From Temnopleurus reevesii (Eukaryota > Echinodermata > Echinoidea > Temnopleuroida > Temnopleuridae), in contig BQKZ01002462.1 of assembly GCA_036244855.1 (NCBI GenBank), forward strand, positions 66,615 to 84,126: DNA of 17,512 nt, in the 5' to 3' direction. The position numbers and the translations under genes are program-made. Position 1 is the first letter of the stretch. Every line of letters begins with the position of its first letter. The notes beneath the pieces were generated by a model. It was given only the letters and a program-made list of their open reading frames with translations. It was not told the origin of the DNA and did not search any database. Below are positions 1 through 6,892 of the stretch, piece after piece.

Positions 1-156
1 ACATCCTACTGGGTACCCATCTATAAACCTGGGTTGAGTGCAACACATTGTGGATGAATTTCTTGCTGAAGGAAATTAACACCATGGGTGGGATTCGAAC
101 CTACGACCCTCTAGTTGAAAGGCGAGAGTCGCGACCACTACACCACGGCGCCTCCA
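1..156 (-). mobile_element. tRNA-derived SINE, cut by the window edge
   Basis: Read on the minus strand it starts near 156 with a tRNA-like head. The A box TGGTGTAGTGG is at 145-135 and a perfect B box GGTTCGAATCC at 101-91, the two internal RNA polymerase III promoter elements. The tRNA-unrelated body follows, including the segment 1-50, which is nearly identical to 7394-7442. Its 3' part lies outside the window. It is not a tRNA gene: the sequence cannot close an acceptor stem and runs on into the shared body. Confidence 0.85.
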
Positions 157-233
157 CATAGTAACAGATTAAATGTGTAAAATAAACTTAGGATAAAAAA
201 AATAATTTACGTTGTAAATACAGTTTCAACACA

Positions 234-397
234 ATATAAACTATTTCCATAAATTAAGTCGAATATAAATTCAATGCTCTTTTGTTATGCTATTCAAATC
301 AAAACTAGCTTATGATTGTTGTGTCTGCACAGTTCAATTCACAGCAATGACATGGATCTATTGTCCATTGACCGAAAACATTTTTCGAAAATAGTTA
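234..397. mobile_element. MITE-like repeat, copy 1 (164 bp)
   Basis: Begins ATATAAACTATTTCC and ends AAATAGTTA, so the ends are imperfect inverted repeats. The interior (TTCAATGCTC.., a GTCTGCAC.. segment, GGATCTATTGTCCA) matches 4126-4289 in the same orientation and 13941-14105 in the opposite one. There is no coding capacity. This is a non-autonomous DNA-transposon-type element by structure; the superfamily was not identified. Confidence 0.7.
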
Positions 398-410
398 CAT
401 CGCGTTTTAA

Positions 411-510
411 TAATATCATACGTTTCATCAACTAAACCAACTGAAAATTAATTGATGGTATTCCTACATAACCATATTCTTAGGGCAAGATCCCTTTTCT
501 ACAGTGCACC
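411..510. repeat. ~100-bp local repeat, copy 1
   Basis: Similar in direct orientation to 3900-4002: shared CTAAACCAACTGAAA, GGTATTCCTA, ATATTCTTAGGGCAAG and CTTTTCTACAGTG. Unknown origin. It could be the outer part of the same duplication that copied the 39-nt exon. Confidence 0.65.
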
Positions 511-1074
511 GTTTCCCGTTTCCCGAAATGGATATATTCCGCGCTGAAATTGCGCTATGCGCTCCCTAATGCAAAATCAGTAAGATAATTAATTGCCCAT
601 GTGGCTAAGATGAAAAACGTGGGTTTTTTTGTTGATAAATACAAATAAGTAATCAAATGAGTCAATTTGGAGAAGATTTCTCCTCTTTGACATTTCTATC
701 CAAGTGTGGCCTTCTTCTTACGTGTCGAGCATATTTTACTCAGTGATTAATGAGCAAATTCAAAACTACACACCCCTATTATAAATATTTTCTCAAATAT
801 GGGGAATGATAAAATTTAAGATGAGAGGATTTGCAGAATTCATCCAAAATCATAGGGCGCCTAGGTAGATTAGTATTATGCGCTAAATATTGTGGGTGGT
901 GTCAACAATGCAATAGTTACGAAGAAAGTTATGAAGAAGGATAAGAACGTTTTCAGAATATCGATTTAGGAAAGTGACGTCGATAAGAATGAATTTAAGA
1001 TAAGAACAAGAACGATTTCAGAATACAGCCCCTGGATTTCAATGGCCTTTGATTAATCTATGTCCTGTTTATTA

Positions 1075-1246
1075 ATCAAATATACCATGCACTGAGAAGT
1101 TCTAGTTGAAATTATGGATTGTGCGGTGACTGGCTTATCACTATTTTCCGAGGGGCACAGCCCCAAGGAAAATAGTCACTATGCCGGTCACCGAAGAATC
1201 CATAATTTCATATAGTACTTCGAAAAATGTGCATGGTATATTTGAT
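1075..1246. repeat. Long foldback (hairpin) of ~172 bp with 3-nt loop
   Basis: The left arm starts ATCAAATATACCATGCAC and the right arm ends GTGCATGGTATATTTGAT. The inner arms GAAATTATGGATT, GGTGAC, CTATTTTCC and GGGGC pair with their inverses around the loop ACA at 1157-1159. Arms are ~80 bp each with scattered mismatches and a small bulged part around 1100-1110. There are no coding frames. This could be a foldback transposon relic; a small-RNA precursor is possible but unsupported. Confidence 0.75.
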
Positions 1247-1566
1247 TTATATCCTACACAAGTAAAACCGACATAGTAATCAAATTTATATCCTACTTGT
1301 AATCTGTCGATGAAATGAATTCCTCCAACTCATCATCATCTACGAGATTATATCTCGGTTCATCGTCGTGGCTATCGCGGTTTCGCGGGATGACGTCAGA
1401 ATATATCAGGGTATCGCGGGATGACGTCAGAATATTTTTTATAACGAAAACTATTCCGAGAATGACGTCACGCCATATCCAATTAATTTCATGGTGAAAA
1501 TATTTTTAATCACATGACTGCTCATTGACCAATGACAATGGATACAATCTTATGAGTAGGATATAA
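1247..1566. repeat. Segment bounded by TTATATCCTAC inverted repeats
   Basis: TTATATCCTAC occurs at 1247-1257 and 1286-1296, and its inverse GTAGGATATAA at 1556-1566. The right boundary coincides with the left edge of the duplicated block that carries the spare collagen exon. It directly adjoins the foldback at 1075-1246, so the two may be one composite element of ~490 bp. No open frame of interest. Element status is inferred from the inverted ends only. Confidence 0.4.
1391..1470. promoter_or_regulatory. Three TGACGTCA (CRE-type) palindromes
   Basis: Perfect TGACGTCA octamers lie at 1391-1398, 1422-1429 and 1463-1470. The first two sit in 31-bp direct repeats (CGCGGGATGACGTCAGAATAT-like). 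The octamer is the consensus site for CREB/ATF bZIP factors. Three copies in 80 bp are unlikely by chance in AT-rich DNA, but the tandem arrangement may simply reflect repeat amplification. There is no evidence of promoter activity. Confidence 0.4.
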
Positions 1567-1592
1567 TGTGTTCTATACTTCACCATACTTAC

Positions 1593-1631
1593 CCTAGGTC
1601 CTGCAGGGCCAACAGGTCCAGCCAGGTATTC
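1593..1631 (-). CDS. Second, identical copy of the 39-nt minor-helix exon (EYLAGPVGPAGPR)
   Basis: Identical over all 39 bases to 4741-4779, with the same donor (GTAAGTATGG) and an intact CAG acceptor (TTTTATCAG). It is part of a duplicated block (1566-1949 versus 4710-5080) whose intronic parts have drifted apart, while the exon and donor have not. It lies downstream of the last minor-helix exon in transcript order. Entering it in the phase-1 frame left by the proposed donor at 2280 gives a stop (TAG) at its end. Entering in phase 2 is open but not collagenous. Only a phase-0 entry gives Gly-X-Y. It may be a spare exon spliced in some transcripts, or a fresh non-functional duplicate. The identity with its splice sites is seen; its use in mRNA is not known. 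Confidence 0.5.
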
Positions 1632-1731
1632 CTGATAAAAATAAATGAAAATAAGACAAATAAGAAAAATATTCCTCGAAACTGCCGAAAAATTGTTTAG
1701 AACATCACAGAGCATGGGTCATAACATATTA

Positions 1732-1787
1732 ATACTACTACTACTACTACTACTACTTCTACTACTACTACTAATAATAATAATAAT
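1732..1787. repeat. (CTA)n(AAT)n microsatellite
   Basis: A run of CTA/ACT triplets with one CTT interruption, turning into AAT triplets. The Leu-rich frames read through it (1645-1830 +) are artefacts. The sister locus is at 4877-4919. Confidence 0.9.
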
Positions 1788-2026
1788 CCTTCCTTTCGAT
1801 TCCAACATCTACCCAAAGTCGCGTCTATGAAATGTTTTGCCAGAATTTGTCACATTGTAGGCCCTTTCTATTTGCAGCCACCAGGTCGTCTTTACTGCAC
1901 TGTTCTGCTAGATTCTGAAATTGAAGAAGGTGTTGCATAGTGCTATTTATATCCCTTACACTAAGATCGTTGCATTGACAGTGTACAGGCGAGCAAAATG
2001 AATAGATTTGCTAAGAAAGCCGTTTG

Positions 2027-2065
2027 CCATGGAATAGTACCATGGAATAGTACCATGGAATAGTA
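2027..2065. repeat. Three perfect tandem copies of CCATGGAATAGTA
   Basis: Unit of 13 bp at 2027-2039, 2040-2052 and 2053-2065, all identical. A micro-/minisatellite in intron DNA. Confidence 0.95.
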
Positions 2066-2160
2066 CTTTTGTCGTGCGCATGCGTCACAGTCGGCTAAAA
2101 GAGATCTGCCCGCGCGCGAGAGAGACACTGCTTCCCAGCTACATGGTACGGGAAACTTCT

Positions 2161-2267
2161 NTAGAACATGCGGGCATCGTAATTAGAGGGTGAAATATGT
2201 CAAAGAATCTTCAAGAAGACAAACTAAAATGCAGGTTAGTAATAATTATCTGTTATTGACATATATG
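2161..2267. repeat. Flank duplication, copy 1
   Basis: Similar to 2416-2526 in direct orientation: TAGAACATG.., GTGAAATATGTCAAAG.. and TAATTATCTGTTATTGACA have close matches in the second copy. The two copies bracket the collagen exon at ~2280-2373. Confidence 0.7.
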
Positions 2268-2279
2268 CCGGTGCATAAC

Positions 2280-2373
2280 CGTGGGGTGGCTGAGGAGGGG
2301 GTATGATGATACTTGGTCCAGGAGGTCCTCTCAGCCCATCGACACCATCAGCTCCATCTCGCCCCTGCCTGCC
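2280..2373 (-). CDS. Fibrillar collagen exon: end of minor triple helix and start of the non-collagenous hinge (3' edge uncertain)
   Basis: Acceptor CATGCCAG before 2373; a second CAG nine bases on (exon start 2364) would also keep frame. The peptide starts GRQGRDGADGVDGLRGPPGP, then leaves Gly-X-Y with S-I-I-I-PPPQPPH. COL5A1/COL11A1 end their minor helix in the same way: Gly-Pro-Pro-Gly followed by a hydrophobic, Pro-containing linker. The 3' end is a guess. I put it at CAC-G|GTTATG (2280), but that donor is weak. The other GT sites (GTATCA near 2309, GTCAAT near 2263) are no better, and none leaves phase 0. Without splicing, the frame continues ..GYAPAYM.. to a stop at 2238-2236. The sequence beyond 2268 is duplicated intron-like DNA, so the true edge should lie before it. 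Confidence 0.72.
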
Positions 2374-3648
2374 CTGGCATGTGAATGCAAGCACAACAAG
2401 TCAATTATTAAGTAAATAGAACATGTTGTCATCCTAACCGGAAAGTGGGAAATACGTAACAAAGATCTTCAAGAACCCAAACTGAACAATCACGATAGTA
2501 CTAATTATCTGACATTGACAGATATGTTAATGACAAATCTATTCGTAATACAATGTGCAATTGAAATTATCATTTAATTAATAATATCTATTTTAAGAGT
2601 GTAAATCTTCGCAATTTTTTTTGCCTTATTTTGGTTTTACTTACGTAATAATAATACTGTTTTCACTTTACTTGCATATTCTAAGTATTATCATTGATTT
2701 TACTGTAATTTTAAAAGTTTTTATGTAATATTTGAAAATTGTAGATATATGTATATGTTGATATTAACCTGCATGGACTAACTGAAAAGCAGCCTCTGGC
2801 TGATGTCAGTACCGTGAATAAATAAAATAAATGAACGAATGAATGTCAATGTCTCTTCTAACTTGCCAAACCCATCCTCAACAACTGCATGTAATGCAGA
2901 TTTCTTTTATCATCATGGGTGGACCTGCCTTTGTAAGGCGTTGGCGACTATGGTCCTTCACATCCTGATCGATCTTGTTCTTCCAGTCCATCTGATCAGG
3001 TACTATATAAATCTACAACATGGTCTACCAATAGATCTCGTAACAGTATTTCTTTTTATTAAATCACAATTATTTGTAATCTGGGGAATAATAATTTTAC
3101 CATTATATGCATCTAAAAAAATGTGTGCCTAAAAATTTGCATGAACGACAAGAGCGGTCTATCCCAATGACCCAACAGTAGTATTAACTTGTAGCTGCAG
3201 GAGATTACTACAAATCAAATAGCACGATAGTGATAAATGAATGATGAATATCACTTATACTTATGTCTTTATTTGGTAGGTCACCTTGAAAGACCACTGA
3301 AAAGTATCATATTGTTGATATTTTTAGCATTTTGTAGAATTCATTAATGCAGTAAATGTCATTCTGTGAAGCATAAAGCATTTTGATTAAGACGAATTTC
3401 TATTGCCACTGCCGCTCTCATGAAAGTAAATAGTTTTTTACCTAAAGGCAACTAAAAATAACGTAACCATCTAGTCATTCAAAGATTAGTCAAGGGAACC
3501 TGATATATCACTTTAAAGGGATATCAAACCTGACGATAATCGAACAGAAAATGTGAATATTTATGCAGCACTGAATCTACATAATAGTTTTAGGTAGTAT
3601 TACTCTGCATTAATTAAGATCTATAAGGTCTTTGTTAAAGAAACTCAC
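2374..3648. other. Intron, 1.3 kb, largely unique AT-rich DNA
   Basis: Apart from the flank duplication at its left end I see no repeat of known type and no exon. The + strand open frame 2839-3132 has no recognisable domain. A GC-richer patch at 2915-3000 has a collagen-antisense look but no Gly period in any frame. Confidence 0.55.
2416..2526. repeat. Flank duplication, copy 2
   Basis: Direct partner of 2161-2267, on the acceptor side of the exon ~2280-2373. The similarity ends at GATATG on the right. The pair is best explained by a tandem duplication or by a repeated target segment; the exon lies in between. Confidence 0.7.
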
Positions 3649-3711
3649 CCGTTCTCCTTTGGGTCCAGGAGAGCCTCTTGGTCCATCTGGTCCAGGGGGT
3701 CCAGCGTACCC
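3649..3711 (-). CDS. Fibrillar collagen exon: minor triple helix, seven uninterrupted Gly-X-Y triplets
   Basis: Exon of 63 nt = 21 codons, phase 0; acceptor TTATGTTAG before 3711, donor GTGAGT after 3649. The peptide is GYAGPPGPDGPRGSPGPK followed by GER: seven perfect Gly-X-Y triplets, with Pro at X and at Y (Y-position Pro being potential hydroxyproline sites; inference) and a basic/acidic end typical of collagen. It is flanked in frame by EYLAGPVGPAGPR upstream and a GRQGRDG start downstream. Length is a multiple of 9 (63), in line with exon sizes in fibrillar collagen helices, where 45-, 54- and 63-type exons are common. This is the clearest collagen exon in the window. Confidence 0.93.
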
Positions 3712-3899
3712 CTAACATAAAAATAAACACAAACATTCAGCAGGTTATGAGATAATAATTGCATTGAGTAGAAGTGTTTTCTAAAGTTTTCATCGAACTG
3801 AAACATTCCGTAAAGAAAATCTTAAACAATATTTTGGGCTTACCACATGAACTTTGTATTAGCTCAACATAATTCACTCGTGTTGTAAATACCACTGTA

Positions 3900-4002
3900 C
3901 TAATATTATATATTTCATCAGCTAAACCAACTGAAAGTTCACTGACGGTATTCCTAAATTATGATATTCTTAGGGCAAGGCCACTTTTCTACAGTGTACA
4001 TG
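3900..4002. repeat. ~100-bp local repeat, copy 2
   Basis: Partner of 411-510 (CTAAACCAACTGAAAG, CGGTATTCCTAAAT, ATTCTTAGGGCAAGG). Located ~740 bp left of the functional 39-nt exon, as copy 1 lies ~1.1 kb left of the spare exon. Confidence 0.65.
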
Positions 4003-4125
4003 TTATATTCCAGCAAATATGGGGAAAAAATCTACCCAAAATCTCCAAAATCTGTGAGGAAGGTAATGGGATGAAGTCAGTAGGGCATTCAAGACCTAAA
4101 TTATGATTGGACTTTTATTAACACG

Positions 4126-4289
4126 ATACAATCTATTTCCCTAAAATAAAGTTGAACGTCAATTCAATGCTCCTTTGTAATGCTATTCAATTCGGAACCG
4201 GCTTGTGATTATTGCGTCCGCACTGTTCAATACACGGTAAACGGATCTATTGTCCACGAAACACTATATTTTACGAAAATAGTTTATAA
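4126..4289. mobile_element. MITE-like repeat, copy 2
   Basis: Same orientation as the copy at 234-397. Ends are ATACAATCTATTTCC and AAATAGTTTATAA. It lies in the intron between the minor-helix exons 4741-4779 and 3649-3711. The open frame that starts within it (4180) is a by-product of the repeat: the same frame fragment appears on the opposite strand in the copy at 13941-14105. Confidence 0.7.
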
Positions 4290-4293
4290 CATG

Positions 4294-4339
4294 TTTATAC
4301 CCATTCAGGACAGGAATTATTTTACAACAAATTCGATCA
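4294..4339. repeat. 46-bp dispersed repeat, copy 1
   Basis: TTTATACCCATTCAGGACAG and the following AATTATTTT..CAAATT recur inverted at 9072-9117. It directly follows MITE copy 2. Confidence 0.65.
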
Positions 4340-4740
4340 CTATTCTTTTTTTTTTATTTCTCTTTCAAGAATATTTCAATTAAAAATGTTATTACTATAT
4401 AGGATCTTCTTTGTCAAAAAGCCAATTAAAAAGTTAAAAGTTGCCAATTTGCGTGGAAAATGGTGATTTTCAAATAATTTCTGCGTTGCCAATTTAAGGA
4501 TTTATCACCATTTAGAGATTATTTTCATTAAGTAAATTCTCTGCATCCAGTGACAAATGGTGATAGAATGAGAATGGTTAGATCTAGTGTAGATTTTTTT
4601 CTCTCTTTCTGCTCAAGCGTCAGGTACATTTTTTAGAGCACTACGTCAAAAGTTATTGAACCAGAATACAAAATGTGTTCTATCGTCCTAAAAGGGTTAA
4701 GACATGCCAAGTTTTGTGCTCTCTACTTCACCATACTTAC

Positions 4741-4779
4741 CCTAGGTCCTGCAGGGCCAACAGGTCCAGCCAGGTATTC
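4741..4779 (-). CDS. Fibrillar collagen exon: minor-helix interruption plus Gly-X-Y (EYLAGPVGPAGPR)
   Basis: Exon of 39 nt = 13 codons, phase 0; acceptor CTCATCAG before 4779, strong donor GTAAGTATGG after 4741. It encodes EYLA, completing the interruption begun by R-I of the previous exon, then GPVGPAGPR, three Gly-X-Y triplets. The next exon starts with Gly, so the triplet period is restored exactly across the junction. One alternative frame reads into a stop (TAG at the donor end), and the third gives no Gly period, so the phase-0 reading is secure. The exon is present a second time, base for base, at 1593-1631. I treat this copy as the functional one because it sits in the right order between 5601-5642 and 3649-3711. 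Confidence 0.9.
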
Positions 4780-5600
4780 CTGATGAGGAGAAAGAAAAAT
4801 AGGGAAAAATTAAAAACATATTTTTCGTGCCAACATTTTCCTTCTTAATCATCCCGGACCATGGGTCATAACATATTACTACTACTACTACTACTACTAC
4901 TACTAATAATAATAATAACAATCCTTCCTTTCGAGTCCAACATCTACACAAAGTCGCGTCTATTAAATGTTTTACCAGAATTTGGCACATTGTAGGCCCT
5001 TTCTATTTGCAGCCATCGGGTCGTCTTTAGTGCACTGTTCTGATAGATTCAGACATTGAACGTGTTGCATAGTGCTATTTGTATAGCGCCTAATCCACTC
5101 TGTGGAGTGCTCAAGGCGCATTAATAGAAGAGTACACATTTTGCCATAGACTTAGATAAATATCTAACGTATTTCCCTTTCTGGACATCCTTATACAAGG
5201 TGGCCTTCCATCAACCAAACCTCTGAAAATAGGTCTGATCTGAGCCTTACTTTTCACTCAGACTAAAAGGAATAACAGTGAAATTACTGAAAAACATGTT
5301 AATTACAACCAGGATATTTATTCTATGATAATCTTTGGTTTTCAATCCCTTCTAACTCTTCATTTTCACATGAAACAATTACCATAATAGCAAAGCATTT
5401 TCAGACACGAGTCATCTCTAGAAGATCTAATATCTAATTATCTCTTATCACGACTGACTACAAAAGAGAAAAACAGAATGCCTTTTTAAGGTACCAATAA
5501 TCAGCAACATTAAATTTTGTTATCAGCGTCTGCCTGAGAGACACATTTAATATTTCTTGTGAGAAGTTTGAAATGAAAACAATTGTTGACAGAAACTTAC
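4780..5600. other. Intron, 0.8 kb, with duplicated block and SINE-tail-like fragment
   Basis: Left part is the duplicated block (to 5080). At 5089-5130 a GCGCCTAATCC..AAGGCGC stem resembles the 3' end of the SINE at 11285-11320. The rest (5130-5600) shows no repeat or exon that I can recognise. Confidence 0.5.
4877..4919. repeat. (ACT)n(AAT)n microsatellite
   Basis: Sister of the run at 1732-1787, shorter and without the CTT interruption. It produces the Leu/Val-rich frame at 4742-4990 (-), which reads the collagen exon out of frame. Confidence 0.9.
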
Positions 5601-5642
5601 AATTCGGCTCTCTCCTTTATCTCCTTTTGTTCCCTTGGTTCC
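5601..5642 (-). CDS. Fibrillar collagen exon: start of minor triple helix (GTKGTKGDKGES)
   Basis: Exon of 42 nt = 14 codons, phase 0; acceptor TTCTACAG before 5642, strong donor GTAAGTTTCT after 5601. It encodes four Gly-X-Y triplets rich in Lys/Asp/Glu (GTKGTKGDKGES) and then R-I, where the Gly period breaks. Vertebrate COL5A1/COL11A1 have the same layout: a short GxKGxKGE run followed by a hydrophobic interruption before the second block of the minor (COL2) helix. The first residues after the variable-region exon (..SGDR | GTKG..) therefore mark the boundary between the globular propeptide and the minor helix. The charged triplets suit local trimer stabilisation (inference). Codon usage is A-rich, like the surrounding AT-rich DNA. 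Confidence 0.88.
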
Positions 5643-6268
5643 CTGTAGAAGAAAAAAAACAATATAAGAACATGAATACATAATATAAACAGTCTTCAAT
5701 AGTTACTAGACTAAAGCAAATCTATTTCGTTTTTAGTGTAGCTATTTGCATGGTCATATGAAGGTCATTTAACATGTATGTACAGGAACATCAGTAATTT
5801 CTACAATCCCTCCATCTGAATGTTCAAAATGTTCCAAATATGGATCAAGAGAGAAATGGAAAATGCAACGACCTTCAATAAACTTTCTTACAATAAAACC
5901 AATGTTTTACAAAAATTGAAGTATCAACGAGCTAGTTGTTTTTTCCTAGTGAATAAAATTAATGACACTGGATTATAGGTAAATCAAGAAAGGAAAATAA
6001 GATAGGTTGGCAATTTGTCAAAGCATCTATTAAAAGAAATGCCAACGATTCAGGAATATGCAAGAGGTCAAAATTGGAATGCGAATAACCAAAAAGCTAT
6101 AAAAATGAGAGAAAAAAATAGCCATATTTTCAGTCATTCATGCATGACGAAAACCTTGAATTCTTATGACGATACACCTCATGCATGTTTTCGAACAACA
6201 TTACAGGCATCTCTGCATTTAGAATTGATTCTAAAATTCGGAAAGCTGCGGAACCGATTTAGACTCAC
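5643..6268. other. Intron, 0.6 kb, no recognisable content
   Basis: AT-rich single-copy DNA. The + strand open frame that begins at 6015 runs into the antisense of the exon 6269-6442 and is its shadow. Confidence 0.55.
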
Positions 6269-6442
6269 CCTATCTCCACTAGCACTGATTGGTCCAGCTC
6301 CCTCACCAGCTACCACGACCGTGAGACCAGGATCGATGGCGGAGATCTCATAGCTGAAAGTATCACTACCAGGTCCATATCCAGAGCCATCATAGACGTT
6401 GACAGGTCCATTCACTTGCTCTCCAGTCTCAAAGTCTGGAAC
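6269..6442 (-). CDS. Fibrillar collagen exon: variable region between TSPN and minor triple helix
   Basis: Exon of 174 nt = 58 codons, phase 0 at both ends; acceptor TTTTACAG before 6442, donor GTGAGT after 6269. The peptide starts VPDFETGEQVNGPVNV, runs through an acidic, Tyr- and Gly-rich stretch (YDGSGYGPGSDTFSYE) and a hydrophobic patch LTVVVAG, and ends ISASGDR. It has no Gly-X-Y periodicity. In clade B collagens this position is occupied by the fast-evolving acidic, often Tyr-sulphated variable region, which matches the composition and place seen here; the sulphation is inference. This single exon is short beside the vertebrate variable region, which is spread over several, partly alternative, exons. 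A partial copy of its 5' edge, with acceptor, lies 130 bp upstream (see repeat at 6554-6590). Confidence 0.87.
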
Positions 6443-6778
6443 CTGTAAAAGAGAGATAGAGAGAGAGAGAGAGAATAATAACAATATTATCATTTCCTAT
6501 ATGGTGCTTTCCTGATAAAGCCTAAAGCACTTTAACAATATCATTAACCCTAACAGTTCTAAAGTCTGGAACCTGGAAGAGAAAGGGATAATAATAATAA
6601 TAATAACAATAATAATAATAATAATAATGTCATGGGAACTGACAGTGAAAGTACAATAAGAATTCCGTTTAAAAATCGGTACCATCATTATATCATGGTA
6701 ATAAAAAAAATATCTTCTGTTCGCAAATCAACACATACGCCCCCTGTCAATATAATCAGGTGAGAGGTGTAGACCTAC
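6443..6778. repeat. Intron with partial duplication of exon acceptor edge and microsatellites
   Basis: AAAGTCTGGAACCTG at 6431-6445 (the reverse complement of the variable-region exon's start plus acceptor) recurs at 6561-6575, with similar flanks from 6554 to 6590, 130 bp away. The copy keeps CCAG and the first codons V-P-D-F, but the frame then reaches a TAG after about 16 codons. Between the copies lie a (GA)n run at 6450-6474 and a degenerate SINE-end-like patch near 6500-6535. An (AAT/AAC)n run follows at 6591-6629. Confidence 0.7.
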
Positions 6779-6892
6779 CATCGCTTCTTCTAAGAAAGTG
6801 CTGGCTTCCCGGTTGCAGTCAACATCAAAGTCCATACATTGTCTGTCTGCTGCTGTGGGGTCTGGTATATAGAGAGCTTGTTGAATCAAACC
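6779..6892 (-). CDS. Fibrillar collagen exon: end of TSPN domain with conserved cysteines
   Basis: Exon of 114 nt = 38 codons, phase 0 at both ends; acceptor CTTTGCAG before 6892, donor GTAGGT after 6779. It opens GLIQQALYIPDPTAA, the closing strand of the TSPN domain; vertebrate V/XI collagens have a similar D-I-Q-Q-x-x-I segment followed by D-P. Then come RQCMDFDVDC, which gives the last two domain cysteines (residues 19 and 26 of the exon), and an acidic, helical-looking tail REASTFLEEAM that leads into the variable region. Together with Cys in the preceding exon, three of the usual four TSPN cysteines are seen. The fourth should be in an exon upstream of 9292 that I could not find. The splice junction with 9127-9292 is exact in frame, which is the main proof that the two exons belong together. 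Confidence 0.9.

Larger units (their letters stand above)
1..1592. other. Intergenic or intronic DNA, downstream end of window for the collagen gene
   Basis: No Gly-X-Y exon or other coding signal was found on either strand. From left to right it holds the truncated SINE (1-156), a MITE (234-397), a 100-bp segment repeated at 3900-4002, AT-rich unique DNA to ~1070, a long foldback (1075-1246) and a segment bounded by TTATATCCTAC inverted repeats with three TGACGTCA palindromes. The short open frame at 1315-1497 on the + strand lies across these repeats and looks non-coding. It is presumably the intron following the minor helix exons, since the main triple helix must lie further left. Confidence 0.6.
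1566..1949. repeat. Intragenic duplication, copy 1 (contains spare exon)
   Basis: Matches 4710-5080 in the same orientation: shared CTTCACCATACTTACC, the 39-nt exon, ATGGGTCATAACATATTA, a CTA/AAT microsatellite and ~170 bp beyond it (CTTCCTTTCGA.., GTCGCGTCTAT.., TTGTAGGCCCTTTCTAT.., GTTGCATAGTGCTATTT). The intronic stretch just upstream of the exon is much less alike than the far part. Confidence 0.85.
1632..2279. other. Intron with duplication, 13-bp repeat and purine/pyrimidine runs
   Basis: Holds the remainder of the duplicated block (to 1949), the CCATGGAATAGTA triplicate (2027-2065), a CG-alternating and GA-rich patch at 2109-2125, the ambiguous base at 2161, and the first copy of the 2161-2267 / 2416-2526 duplication. 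No further coding sequence is recognised. Confidence 0.6.
3712..4740. other. Intron, 1.0 kb, with MITE and small repeats
   Basis: Contains a ~100-bp segment (3900-4002) similar to 411-510, the MITE copy 4126-4289, a 46-bp segment (4294-4339) repeated inverted at 9072-9117, and short inverted ATGGTGAT / ATCACCAT motifs at 4460-4570. No coding sequence recognised. Confidence 0.55.
4710..5080. repeat. Intragenic duplication, copy 2 (contains functional exon)
   Basis: Partner of 1566-1949, offset ~3.15 kb. It ends where a SINE 3'-end-like sequence (TATAGCGCC..) begins, whereas copy 1 continues differently. Both copies carry a CTA/AAT microsatellite of different length (about 56 bp versus 43 bp). 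Confidence 0.85.

Noticed and set aside
84..156. tRNA gene on the minus strand
   Set aside because: A and B boxes are present, but the ends do not form an acceptor stem and the same head heads a repeated longer element; it is a SINE.
2915..3000. GC-richer patch that looks like antisense of collagen or a retroelement remnant
   Set aside because: No Gly every third residue in any minus frame and no reverse-transcriptase motif could be named.
4742..4990. Minus-strand frame with Leu/Val runs ending GIPGWTCWPCRT
   Set aside because: It reads the 39-nt collagen exon in the wrong phase and the microsatellite as a poly-Leu/Val stretch; the correct phase gives Gly-X-Y.
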